A DNA stretch of 7,136 bases from Rickettsiales bacterium (GCA_947424995.1 CANDYO010000104.1:1-7136), one strand, 5' to 3'. Positions 1 through 5,203 are shown, counted from the stretch's first letter. Numbers and translations: made by a program. Notes: generated from the sequence alone by a model not told the origin.

Positions 1-2
1 TT

Positions 3-131
3 AGAGGCGTTTCCACTTCACATATTGACTGGATAGAGAATATAATTAATAATACTCCCCTTAAGGTATTAGGTTATCTTACTCCTCTCGAAGCTTTACG
101 TGAAAATAATGTCGTTGCGCTAGATTCTTGA
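3..131 (+). CDS. IS30-family transposase, C-terminal end (partial, 5' end outside window)
   Basis: An open frame runs from the left edge to a TGA at 129-131 and gives the last 42 residues of a protein. The peptide matches the end of IS30-family DDE transposases: a helix 'HIDWIENIINNTPLK', then 'LGYLTPLEAL', the counterpart of the usual 'RPRKxLGYxTPxE' motif, then a tail ending 'VALDS'. IS30 transposases cut and join DNA at the element's inverted repeats, and this piece lies after the last catalytic acidic residue. The frame is intact as far as it can be seen. Whether the whole element is complete cannot be judged because the rest lies outside the window. The Ulp1-like gene starts only 64 bases downstream, so the element may have influenced that gene's position or expression. 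The family call is fairly sure; the activity is unknown. Confidence 0.8.
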   Translation, partial: RGVSTSHIDWIENIINNTPLKVLGYLTPLEALRENNVVALDS

Positions 132-138
132 ACCCGCC
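114..138 (+). mobile_element. Candidate right end (terminal inverted repeat) of the IS30-type element
   Basis: IS30-family elements often end in an inverted repeat that begins with GTTGC-like bases and overlaps the transposase stop, with a TTGAA-like stretch further on. Here GTTGCGCT starts at 114 and TTGAACCCGCC follows at 128-138, spanning the TGA. The partner repeat would lie left of the window, so the boundary and any target duplication cannot be confirmed. The assignment is by resemblance only. Confidence 0.3.
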
Positions 139-180
139 TAATATTAATTATTAGGGCCTATACTTTTTAAATTGCAATAT

Positions 181-186
181 GAAGGA
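181..186 (+). promoter_or_regulatory. Ribosome binding site that fixes the start of the Ulp1-like gene
   Basis: GAAGGA at 181-186 sits 9 bases before the ATG at 196. The frame could be extended 8 codons upstream to a TTG at 172, but that codon has no purine-rich site before it and would place this GAAGGA inside the gene. The ATG is therefore preferred. Confidence 0.65.
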
Positions 187-195
187 AATGAATTT

Positions 196-1473
196 ATGCC
201 TGTAAATCAACAATATTACTATCAAGATGAAGACATAGACGCATTACGTAAATCAAATAATCCCGATGTTACTTGGGCTCCAGCTATCCCAATGGAAGCA
301 ATAGGCGCTTTAAAAGATGAGTTTATTAATCTTGAGTCAGGAAAGAAACTCCTTTTGCCATTAAACGAAAATGGACATTGGATAGGAGCTATGGTTGAAA
401 GAGAAACAAATGGTGAGCTCAGCATCACTTGGTTAGACTCTATGAATCCAAAACAAAAAATCCCACTTGCCACAAAAGAAGCTTTTGAAGAAGCTCTTGG
501 TGTAGTTTTGATTCCAAAAAATAAAAAAGATGTAATACATCAACAAAAAGATGCAAGTTCTTGTGGTCCATGGATGATTGAAAACTTAAGAACTGCTAGT
601 GGTCTTACAAGCAAGGAAGGATATAATAAAACTACAGAAGAGAATATTCGGCAATCTCATATTAATGAATTAGGCGAAGTTTTTGCTGAAAAACAACTCC
701 ATAATAACGCCTTAGAAAATATTGATCCAACAAAGCTTGAAGCTTTTAAGGGGACAGAACCGGAAAAGAAAGCTATGCAAAATTTAGCTACAAAAATTCA
801 GGACACTACGCCAAAAGAATTTCAAGATGCTTTAAGTACTTTACAAAGTGTAAGCCCTCCTGGACACAAGAATTTTGAAAAAAATTGGGGTGATATCCAA
901 AGAAACTTTCAAGATCAAAAAGATGTAACTCTTGAGATAAACTCTTCGATTAGAAAACCAGAATACCTTATTAGTTTAAATGAAAATATAAAACTGCAAG
1001 AACATTCGGCAGAAAATAGTAGAGCAAGTTCTAGAGCGAGCTCTAGATCAAACTCTATAGATCTACCCCCTACAAGTATTATCAATAATGATCATTATGA
1101 TCTGAATGCTCCAACTAAAGAATTAGCCGAGATAATTCATAAAAATGCTTCTCCTCAATTAAAAGACGCCTTAGAAAGCTTTGTGGCTGTGGCTCCAGCG
1201 CTAACAAAAGAAGAGAGAGAAGATCAATGGAAAGAAATGAAAAGATATTTTAATAAGGAAAATGCTAAAGATGGCGATGTTTTTACTAAAATGGAAAGCC
1301 AGGGTTTTGATCATCGAAATGTGGATAGCCTTGAGCTCGTGAATAAATATGTTGAAGGTTATAAAAAAGCAGAAACAATGCGTAGTAAATATGAATCAAC
1401 TAGCATAGCCCCCCCTTCTCCTATTACTATCTCTTCTGGTAAAACAGCTGAGAAAACTAGCGCTCATCGATAA
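196..1473 (+). CDS. Ulp1-like C48-family cysteine protease with two C-terminal helical modules; effector candidate
   Basis: The 425-residue product (from ATG 196) begins with 'YYYQDEDIDALR', a typical lead-in to Ulp1/C48 peptidase domains. The catalytic set is complete: His61-Trp62 in 'NGHWIGAMV', Asp81 in 'WLDSMNP', oxyanion Gln117 and nucleophile Cys123 in 'QKDASSCGPW', with the usual Gln-x5-Cys spacing. C48 enzymes cleave SUMO, ubiquitin or related modifiers. Bacteria lack SUMO, so members in bacteria are mostly delivered to eukaryotic cells; delivery here is an inference. No signal peptide or membrane segment is seen. The protease part covers about residues 10-135. Beyond it the protein is hydrophilic and helical, with two related modules (about 197-248 and 310-366), an Arg/Ser-rich linker (275-287) and a Pro/Ser tail. 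I recognise no named domain in that part. The gene follows an IS30-type transposase end and lies 88 bases before the peroxiredoxin operon. The choice between SUMO, ubiquitin and another substrate is open. Confidence 0.85.
   Translation: MPVNQQYYYQDEDIDALRKSNNPDVTWAPAIPMEAIGALKDEFINLESGKKLLLPLNENGHWIGAMVERETNGELSITWLDSMNPKQKIPLATKEAFEEALGVVLIPKNKKDVIHQQKDASSCGPWMIENLRTASGLTSKEGYNKTTEENIRQSHINELGEVFAEKQLHNNALENIDPTKLEAFKGTEPEKKAMQNLATKIQDTTPKEFQDALSTLQSVSPPGHKNFEKNWGDIQRNFQDQKDVTLEINSSIRKPEYLISLNENIKLQEHSAENSRASSRASSRSNSIDLPPTSIINNDHYDLNAPTKELAEIIHKNASPQLKDALESFVAVAPALTKEEREDQWKEMKRYFNKENAKDGDVFTKMESQGFDHRNVDSLELVNKYVEGYKKAETMRSKYESTSIAPPSPITISSGKTAEKTSAHR
784..939 (+). repeat. Protein-level repeat module, copy 1 (Ulp1-like protein residues 197-248)
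   Basis: This segment encodes a helical stretch with the pattern Asp-Ala-Leu-x5-Val-x-Pro (residues 211-221), then Trp-x2-Ile-x-Arg-x-Phe (231-238). The same pattern recurs about 113 residues later. The copies are clear at protein level but diverged in DNA, so the duplication is old or the modules are constrained by structure. Confidence 0.65.
1021..1056 (+). repeat. Three tandem 12-base units encoding an Arg/Ser linker
   Basis: Three diverged 12-base units (1021-1032, 1033-1044, 1045-1056), each beginning AGA and ending in TCT, encode Arg-Ala-Ser-Ser, Arg-Ala-Ser-Ser and Arg-Ser-Asn-Ser. The linker separates the two helical modules of the Ulp1-like protein and is likely unstructured. It could change length by slippage in whole codons. 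Confidence 0.7.
1123..1293 (+). repeat. Protein-level repeat module, copy 2 (Ulp1-like protein residues 310-366)
   Basis: This second module has Asp-Ala-Leu-x5-Val-x-Pro at residues 324-334 and Trp-x2-Met-x-Arg-x-Phe at 345-352, aligning with copy 1 with a one-residue gap before the Trp. In the first 25 aligned positions 8 are identical and several others are conservative changes (my hand alignment). Confidence 0.65.
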
Positions 1474-1496
1474 AGAAAAATTTTAGTATATTCTAC

Positions 1497-1525
1497 TTGC
1501 TCGGAATCAAAATAAGGCGTATCTT
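1497..1525 (+). promoter_or_regulatory. Possible sigma-70-type promoter for the peroxiredoxin operon
   Basis: TTGCTC (1497-1502) and TATCTT (1520-1525) are separated by 17 bases and lie 36 bases before the peroxiredoxin start. They match consensus at 3 of 6 and 4 of 6 positions, so the call rests mainly on spacing and position. No regulator site for peroxide response was recognised. Confidence 0.25.
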
Positions 1526-1551
1526 GTACGTTAAATATCAACCTAATTTTT

Positions 1552-1556
1552 GAGGA
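1552..1556 (+). promoter_or_regulatory. Ribosome binding site of the peroxiredoxin gene
   Basis: GAGGA ends 5 bases before the ATG at 1562. It overlaps an in-frame TTG at 1550 that would add four residues, and this makes the ATG the better start. Typical 2-Cys peroxiredoxins begin close to the 'LVGKxAPxF' segment, in agreement. Confidence 0.7.
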
Positions 1557-1561
1557 AAAAT

Positions 1562-2164
1562 ATGTCTATTCTAGTTGGTAAGGCGGCGCCTAATTTCGTT
1601 GCGACTGCTGTTATGTCTAATAATGATATCAATAATAGCTTTGATTTAACTAAATATTTAAATGGTGAAATGGGGGTGGTTTTTTTCTATCCCCTAGACT
1701 TCACTTTTGTTTGCCCAACTGAGATTATTGCTTTTAACCATCGTTTAGGTGATTTCACTGCCAGAAATGTTAAAGTGGTCGCAGTTAGTGTTGATTCACA
1801 TTTTTCACATCATGCTTGGAAAGAAACCCCTGTAAGTCGTGGCGGCATTGGCAATGTTCAAATGCCAATGGTAGGTGATTTAAATAAATCTATCTCTAGA
1901 GATTATGGCATATTGTTTAATGAAAGCATGGCTTTAAGAGCATCTTTCTTAATCGACAAGCAAGGCATTGTAAGGCACCAAGTAGTGAATGATTTTCCAC
2001 TTGGCAGAAATGTTGATGAAATGCTACGGATGGTAGATGCTCTAATTCATCATAATGAATTTGGTGAAGTATGCCCAGCAGGCTGGAATAAAGGTGAAGA
2101 TGCCATGAAACCTAACGCTGAAGGAGTTTCAGATTACCTAACTTCTAATGCTGATAAATTATAA
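1562..2164 (+). CDS. Typical 2-Cys peroxiredoxin (AhpC/Prx1 subfamily)
   Basis: This 200-residue thiol peroxidase reduces hydrogen peroxide, organic peroxides and peroxynitrite in the cytoplasm. Peroxidatic Cys51 lies in 'FYPLDFTFVCPTE', with the conserved Pro44, Thr48 and Glu54 around it. Arg126 in 'ALRASFLID' completes the active site, and resolving Cys171 is in 'EVCPAGW'. Length and both cysteines fit the homodimeric typical 2-Cys class. A GGIG segment (94-97) is present, but the C-terminus lacks the Tyr-Phe motif that makes eukaryotic enzymes easily over-oxidised, so a robust form is expected (inference). Its oxidised disulfide is normally reduced by thioredoxin or AhpF. No ahpF is nearby, but the next gene, 7 bases on, is thioredoxin reductase, which fits a thioredoxin-linked system. 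It is probably the first gene of a four-gene operon. Confidence 0.95.
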   Translation: MSILVGKAAPNFVATAVMSNNDINNSFDLTKYLNGEMGVVFFYPLDFTFVCPTEIIAFNHRLGDFTARNVKVVAVSVDSHFSHHAWKETPVSRGGIGNVQMPMVGDLNKSISRDYGILFNESMALRASFLIDKQGIVRHQVVNDFPLGRNVDEMLRMVDALIHHNEFGEVCPAGWNKGEDAMKPNAEGVSDYLTSNADKL

Positions 2165-2171
2165 TAGATAT

Positions 2172-3110
2172 ATGAGTGATACTAAACATTACAAAGTTAT
2201 AGTTATTGGATCTGGTCCAGCAGGTTATACAGCAGCGATTTACGCTGCTAGAGCCTCCTTAGAACCATTATTGATTACAGGAACTCAGCCTGGTGGTCAG
2301 TTATCAATTACTACCGACGTAGAAAACTATCCTGGCTTTGCTACTGTTATTCAAGGTCCATGGCTAATGGAACAAATGGAGCAACAAGCTGCTCATGTCG
2401 GCACAGAAATCGTTAATGATTATGTAAATACAGTAGATCTAAAAAATAAGCCTTTCGTTTTAACCACAGATTCTGGTAAAAGTTATACCGCCGATAGCGT
2501 TATTATTGCAACCGGCGCTCAAGCTAAATGGATGGGGCTTCCTAGTGAAACAAAATTTCAAGGTTTCGGAGTTTCTGGTTGTGCTACTTGTGATGGATTT
2601 TTCTTCCGCAATAAAAAAGTTATTGTAGTTGGCGGTGGTAACACTGCTGTTGAAGAAGCGCTGCACCTTACTCATCACGCTAGTGAAATTATTTTAGTTC
2701 ATCGTCGTGATCAATTAAGAGCTGAAAAAATTCTCCAAGACAGATTATTCAACCACCCTAAAATAAAAATCATGTGGAATACTGCTTTGGAAGAAGTTTT
2801 AGGTACAGACAATCCTAAAAATGTAACCGGAGTTAGGTTAAAAAACACCTTAAATAACGAAATAAATGAAATGGATATAGATGGTGTATTTATCGCTATT
2901 GGCCACAGCCCAAACACAGCTATATTTAAAGATCAAATAGAAATGGATAAAGAAGGCTATATTATTACTAAGCCAAATAGCACTCAGACTAATATCCAAG
3001 GAGTTTTTGCTTGCGGAGATGTGCAAGATAAAATTTATCGCCAAGCAGTAACAGCTGCTGGAACTGGCTGTATGTCAGCTTTAGAAGCCGGAAAGTTTTT
3101 AGATAGTTAA
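2172..3110 (+). CDS. trxB: Thioredoxin reductase (NADPH)
   Basis: This 312-residue flavoenzyme of the low-molecular-weight bacterial type moves electrons from NADPH through FAD to thioredoxin. The FAD-binding 'GSGPAG' is at 13-18, 'QPGGQL' and 'ENYPGF' follow, and the redox-active pair is Cys137-Cys140 in 'CATCDG'. The NADPH domain shows 'GGGNTA' (154-159) and 'HRRDQLRA' (177 on), whose arginines select the NADP phosphate. The second FAD motif has Gly-Asp at 282-283, followed by 'RQAVTAAGTG'. The ATG at 2172 leaves 7 bases after the peroxiredoxin stop. An earlier in-frame ATG at 2148 would overlap that gene by 17 bases and add eight residues the family does not need. Neither start has a strong ribosome binding site, so translation may be coupled to the gene upstream. 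No thioredoxin gene is in the window. Confidence 0.95.
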   Translation: MSDTKHYKVIVIGSGPAGYTAAIYAARASLEPLLITGTQPGGQLSITTDVENYPGFATVIQGPWLMEQMEQQAAHVGTEIVNDYVNTVDLKNKPFVLTTDSGKSYTADSVIIATGAQAKWMGLPSETKFQGFGVSGCATCDGFFFRNKKVIVVGGGNTAVEEALHLTHHASEIILVHRRDQLRAEKILQDRLFNHPKIKIMWNTALEEVLGTDNPKNVTGVRLKNTLNNEINEMDIDGVFIAIGHSPNTAIFKDQIEMDKEGYIITKPNSTQTNIQGVFACGDVQDKIYRQAVTAAGTGCMSALEAGKFLDS

Positions 3111-3126
3111 AAAAGAGCAAAATCAC

Positions 3127-3279
3127 ATGGATAATCAAGATATAGTTTATGTAGATCATCATAAGATTCACTGTGAAGGACTAGAAGATGGTGTTGGTCA
3201 CCCTCTGGTGTATTTAGAAATCAAAGATAAACAAGTTGAATGTCCATATTGTAGTAAAATATTTAAACTAAGAAAGTAG
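3127..3279 (+). CDS. Small CHCC zinc-finger protein (zf-CHCC, NDUFS6-like)
   Basis: This 50-residue ORF has Cys16, His25, Cys39 and Cys42 in the arrangement 'HCEG...GHPLVYLEI...CPYC', the signature of the zf-CHCC family. Alphaproteobacterial members correspond to the zinc-binding C-terminal part of mitochondrial complex I subunit NDUFS6, and this homologue has been reported as an accessory subunit of alphaproteobacterial complex I. The protein here is little more than the zinc module, as is usual for bacterial members. It starts 16 bases after trxB, with a weak AAGAG 9 bases before its ATG, and stops 5 bases before the aldolase gene, so it is almost certainly co-transcribed with them. Zinc binding is strongly suggested by the ligands. 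A role in NADH dehydrogenase assembly or stability is inferred from the family. Confidence 0.88.
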   Translation: MDNQDIVYVDHHKIHCEGLEDGVGHPLVYLEIKDKQVECPYCSKIFKLRK

Positions 3280-3284
3280 ATAAT

Positions 3285-4208
3285 ATGCAACTAACCACAG
3301 AAGTTCAAAAAATTTTAAGCCATTATGAAAGTGATAGCCCTGGCACCAAAAGCAATTTAGCTAGAATCTTAATGAATGGTAAATTGGGTGGTACAGGGAA
3401 ATTATTAATTTTACCTGTCGATCAAGGTTTTGAGCATGGGCCAGCTAGAAGCTTTGCCAGTAATCCTGAATCTTATGACCCACATTATCACTATAGCCTA
3501 GCTATTGAAGCTGGTTTGAGTGCTTATGCTGCACCGCTAGGTATGATTGAAGTTGGAGCAAGTAAATTTGCCGGCGCAATCCCAACGATTCTTAAAGTTA
3601 ATAGTTCAAATTCGCTGTCTTCAGCTAAATCAGTACCATATCAAGCGATTACTGCATCAGTTAGAGATGCGTTGCGTTTAGGCTGCTCTGCTATAGGCTT
3701 TACTATTTACCCAGGTTCAGATGCTGCTTACGATATGATGAATGAAATAAGAGATATGACTGAAGAAGCAAAAGCTTACGGCTTAGCTGTGGTGATTTGG
3801 TCTTATCCTAGAGGTGGAGATATATCTAAAGCTGGAGAAACTTCTATAGACACTATTGCTTATGGAGCGCATATGGCAGCTCTACTTGGAGCGCATATTA
3901 TTAAAGTTAAACCACCAACAGATTATTTAGAAAATGTGGAAGCAAAAAAAGTCTATTTAGAGCAAAGAATACCTATTGATACCTTAGCCCAAAGAGTTGC
4001 TCACATTAAGGACTCTTGCTTTGCTGGAAAAAGAATTATTGTATTTTCTGGTGGAGCTAATAAGTCTATTGATTCTATCTATGAAGAAGCCGCATCTATC
4101 CGTGATGGAGGTGGCAATGGTTCAATTATAGGCAGAAATAGCTTCCAAAGACCGCGTGCTGAAGCATTAAAAATGCTCAGTGATGTTATTGATATCTATA
4201 AAAGCTAG
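3285..4208 (+). CDS. fbaB: Class I fructose-bisphosphate aldolase, DhnA/FbaB type
   Basis: The 307-residue product is a Schiff-base aldolase of the archaeal/DhnA class. It interconverts fructose 1,6-bisphosphate with dihydroxyacetone phosphate and glyceraldehyde 3-phosphate. Visible landmarks are 'LPVDQGFEHGP' near residue 43 (Asp46 is the conserved active-site acid), 'FTIYPGS' with Tyr142 as the likely proton donor/acceptor, 'YPRGG' at 174-178, and Lys207 in 'AHIIKVKPP' as the expected Schiff-base lysine. 'FSGGANKS' and 'GNGSIIGRNSFQRP' near the C-terminus fit the phosphate-binding loops. It starts 5 bases after the zinc-finger gene without a clear ribosome site, so coupling is likely. In reduced intracellular genomes such an enzyme often serves gluconeogenesis or feeds the pentose phosphate route; that role is inferred. 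A related aldolase activity such as AroA'-type DKFP synthase is a less likely alternative. Confidence 0.88.
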   Translation: MQLTTEVQKILSHYESDSPGTKSNLARILMNGKLGGTGKLLILPVDQGFEHGPARSFASNPESYDPHYHYSLAIEAGLSAYAAPLGMIEVGASKFAGAIPTILKVNSSNSLSSAKSVPYQAITASVRDALRLGCSAIGFTIYPGSDAAYDMMNEIRDMTEEAKAYGLAVVIWSYPRGGDISKAGETSIDTIAYGAHMAALLGAHIIKVKPPTDYLENVEAKKVYLEQRIPIDTLAQRVAHIKDSCFAGKRIIVFSGGANKSIDSIYEEAASIRDGGGNGSIIGRNSFQRPRAEALKMLSDVIDIYKS

Positions 4209-4266
4209 AAGAAATAGTAAAGAATGTTGCACGAGTTAAGATTTTATTAAAAAACATGATGTCGTC

Positions 4267-4300
4267 ATCCTTGCCGCCAGCTTTAGCTGGCGGCGAGGAT
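4267..4300. repeat. Hairpin 1 of the compound repeat (16-bp stem)
   Basis: Bases 4267-4282 pair with 4285-4300 around a two-base loop, with one G-T wobble. The inner part, CCGCCAGCT with AGCTGGCGG, is perfect. No run of T follows, so it is not a classical intrinsic terminator, although such a strong fold could still pause polymerase or block 3' exonucleases. Confidence 0.8.
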
Positions 4301-4357
4301 CCAGTTGAAATCTTTTAAAGCCCTTAAGAACTCTAAATTATAAGAGATTTAATCTGG

Positions 4358-4380
4358 ACCCTCGGCCTTCGGCCAAGGGT
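4358..4380. repeat. Hairpin 2 of the compound repeat (10-bp stem, one mismatch)
   Basis: Bases 4358-4367 pair with 4371-4380 around TTC, with a single C/A mismatch. It is the inverted partner of hairpin 1: the flanking CTGG/GTGACG bases are the complement of the flanks there, while the loop-proximal stem sequence differs. This is the usual way REP-type families diverge. Confidence 0.75.
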
Positions 4381-4386
4381 GACGGC

Positions 4387-4526
4387 TTTGCGTGCTTATA
4401 GTTCTGATTTTATCCCATAAAATAGTCTCTATTTAGCAATAGCCTCAAATAAAAAGTCTTTTCGCTTTATTTTTCTAATATATCTGATATCATTCGCATC
4501 TAAATAATTTTTTTCTTCATAAATTA
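4387..4526. other. AT-rich stretch between the palindromic repeat and queD
   Basis: Together with the repeat this makes a 318-base stretch without a gene. These 140 bases have no open frame of note, no clear promoter pair and no ribosome site before the queD ATG. The promoter of queD presumably lies here but I cannot place it. Confidence 0.6.
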
Positions 4527-4955
4527 ATGGTCATTACTTGTAGTAGAAAGTTTAATTTTGATGCAGCGCATCGAGTTAAAAATCACGAAAGCAAATGTAA
4601 ACATTTGCATGGACACCGCTTTTTAGTGGAAGCAACCTTCGCAACCGAAAAAGGGCTAGATCCTGTTGGTAGAGTTATTGACTTCGGAGTACTTAAAGAC
4701 ATATTAGGTGCTTGGATAGATGATAATTTAGATCATAATATTTTATTATTTGAAGAAGACCGCCCACTAGGAACGCTAATAGCAGACTATACAGGGCAAG
4801 AAGTATTTTATCTGCCATTTAATCCGACAGCTGAAAACATAGCTTATTATCTTCTTCATGAAATCTGCCCTAAATTATTTCCTGGCGATGTTAAATGCAT
4901 AAAAATTAAGATCTACGAGACTCCAAATTGTTCTAGCGAAGTTGTCTTGGCTTAA
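4527..4955 (+). CDS. queD: 6-carboxy-5,6,7,8-tetrahydropterin synthase (queuosine pathway)
   Basis: This 142-residue enzyme of the 6-pyruvoyl-tetrahydropterin synthase fold converts 7,8-dihydroneopterin triphosphate to 6-carboxytetrahydropterin, an early step to the 7-deazaguanine precursor of tRNA queuosine. Zinc ligands are His15 ('FDAAHR') and His28 and His30 in 'CKHLHGH'. The Cys-x3-His-Gly-His spacing, with catalytic Cys24, marks QueD rather than the folate-salvage PTPS-III form, which replaces this Cys. The catalytic Asp69-His70 pair is in 'DNLDHN', 'NPTAEN' follows at 99-104, and Glu131 of 'YETPN' anchors the pterin. No other queuosine gene is in the window. The ATG at 4527 lacks a clear ribosome site but begins just before the first family strand. 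Its stop overlaps by four bases the end of a small gene on the other strand. Confidence 0.93.
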   Translation: MVITCSRKFNFDAAHRVKNHESKCKHLHGHRFLVEATFATEKGLDPVGRVIDFGVLKDILGAWIDDNLDHNILLFEEDRPLGTLIADYTGQEVFYLPFNPTAENIAYYLLHEICPKLFPGDVKCIKIKIYETPNCSSEVVLA

Positions 4956-5131
4956 GAGATAATACTATTTTTTTGAGACTTTATAGCTTGAGTTCTTACA
5001 ATCTTTTGTTTTGGTTCAGATACTTCATGAGGCTGTAAATTATTTTCTAAAGCATCGCCATAAATAAATTTTATATATTCTGATATACTTTTCTTTAATT
5101 GGTTTATATTATTTTGATTATTCTTAGACAT
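4952..5131 (-). CDS. Probable small protein of unknown function (59 residues)
   Basis: On the minus strand an ATG at 5131 opens 59 codons to a TAA at 4954-4952. AAGGA lies 8 bases before the start, a better ribosome site than most genes here have. The product is hydrophilic: an Asn/Gln/Lys-rich N-terminus, an amphipathic stretch 'LKKSISEYIKFIYGDAL' (12-28), then a Lys/Gln-rich tail. It has no Cys, signal peptide or membrane segment, and I recognise no family. It converges on queD with a four-base overlap of the stop regions and is divergent from nth. Without it, the 262 bases between queD and nth would be unexplained. Chance ORFs of this size are common in AT-rich DNA, so the ribosome site and position are the main support. 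Confidence 0.5.
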   Translation of the reverse strand: MSKNNQNNINQLKKSISEYIKFIYGDALENNLQPHEVSEPKQKIVRTQAIKSQKNSIIS

Positions 5132-5139
5132 TGCTTTGG

Positions 5140-5144
5140 TCCTT
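5140..5144 (-). promoter_or_regulatory. Ribosome binding site of the small minus-strand gene
   Basis: AAGGA on the minus strand is separated by 8 bases from the ATG at 5131. It is the strongest argument that the 59-codon frame is translated. Confidence 0.5.
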
Positions 5145-5165
5145 ACTTGTTTCTTGATATGTAGT

Positions 5166-5193
5166 TTTATCCTAGCATGTTTTAATTAACCAA
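5166..5193 (-). promoter_or_regulatory. Possible promoter of the small minus-strand gene
   Basis: On the minus strand TTGGTT (5193-5188) and GATAAA (5171-5166) are 16 bases apart, about 35 bases before the small gene's start. Both match consensus only in part, and AT-rich DNA gives such pairs by chance. Confidence 0.2.
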
Positions 5194-5203
5194 TAGTTAA
5201 GTT

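Larger units (their letters stand above)
4261..4386. repeat. Compound palindromic repeat of two inverted REP-like hairpin units
   Basis: Two GC-rich units face each other in otherwise AT-rich DNA. The first reads GTCGTCATCCTTG, hairpin, GAGGATCCAG. The reverse complement of the second reads GCCGTCACCCTTG, hairpin, GAGGGTCCAG. Homology of the arms continues inward (CCAG-TTGAAATCTTTT against CCAGATTAAATCTCTT), leaving about 26 bases in the middle, so the entire block is one imperfect inverted repeat. Similar GTCATCC...GGATCCAG hairpins are scattered in many Rickettsiales and other proteobacterial genomes. It has no coding capacity, and no target duplication is seen. Lying 52 bases after the aldolase stop, it may end or stabilise the operon transcript. 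Confidence 0.75.

Noticed and set aside
172..198. TTG at 172 as start of the protease gene
   Set aside because: The ATG at 196 has GAAGGA at proper spacing; the TTG has no such site, and the extra eight residues contain that site.
222..473. An 83-codon minus-strand frame inside the protease gene
   Set aside because: It lies opposite the conserved C48 catalytic region, has no ribosome site and no recognisable product; it is a shadow of the real gene.
2148..2174. ATG at 2148 as start of trxB
   Set aside because: It would overlap the peroxiredoxin gene and add residues not needed before the FAD-binding strand; 2172 fits the family, although neither has a clear ribosome site.
2460..3171. Several overlapping minus-strand frames opposite trxB and the zinc-finger gene
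   Set aside because: The plus-strand products match their families along the whole length, and these frames overlap each other and show no motif or start signal.
4261..4386. Palindromic block considered as a tRNA, riboswitch or classical terminator
   Set aside because: It has no cloverleaf or known aptamer core, and the strong hairpins are not followed by a T run; the inverted paired units fit a REP-like repeat better.
4387..4526. Search for a preQ1 riboswitch before queD
   Set aside because: I could not find the small preQ1 hairpin with its A-rich tail overlapping a start region; the stretch is only AT-rich.
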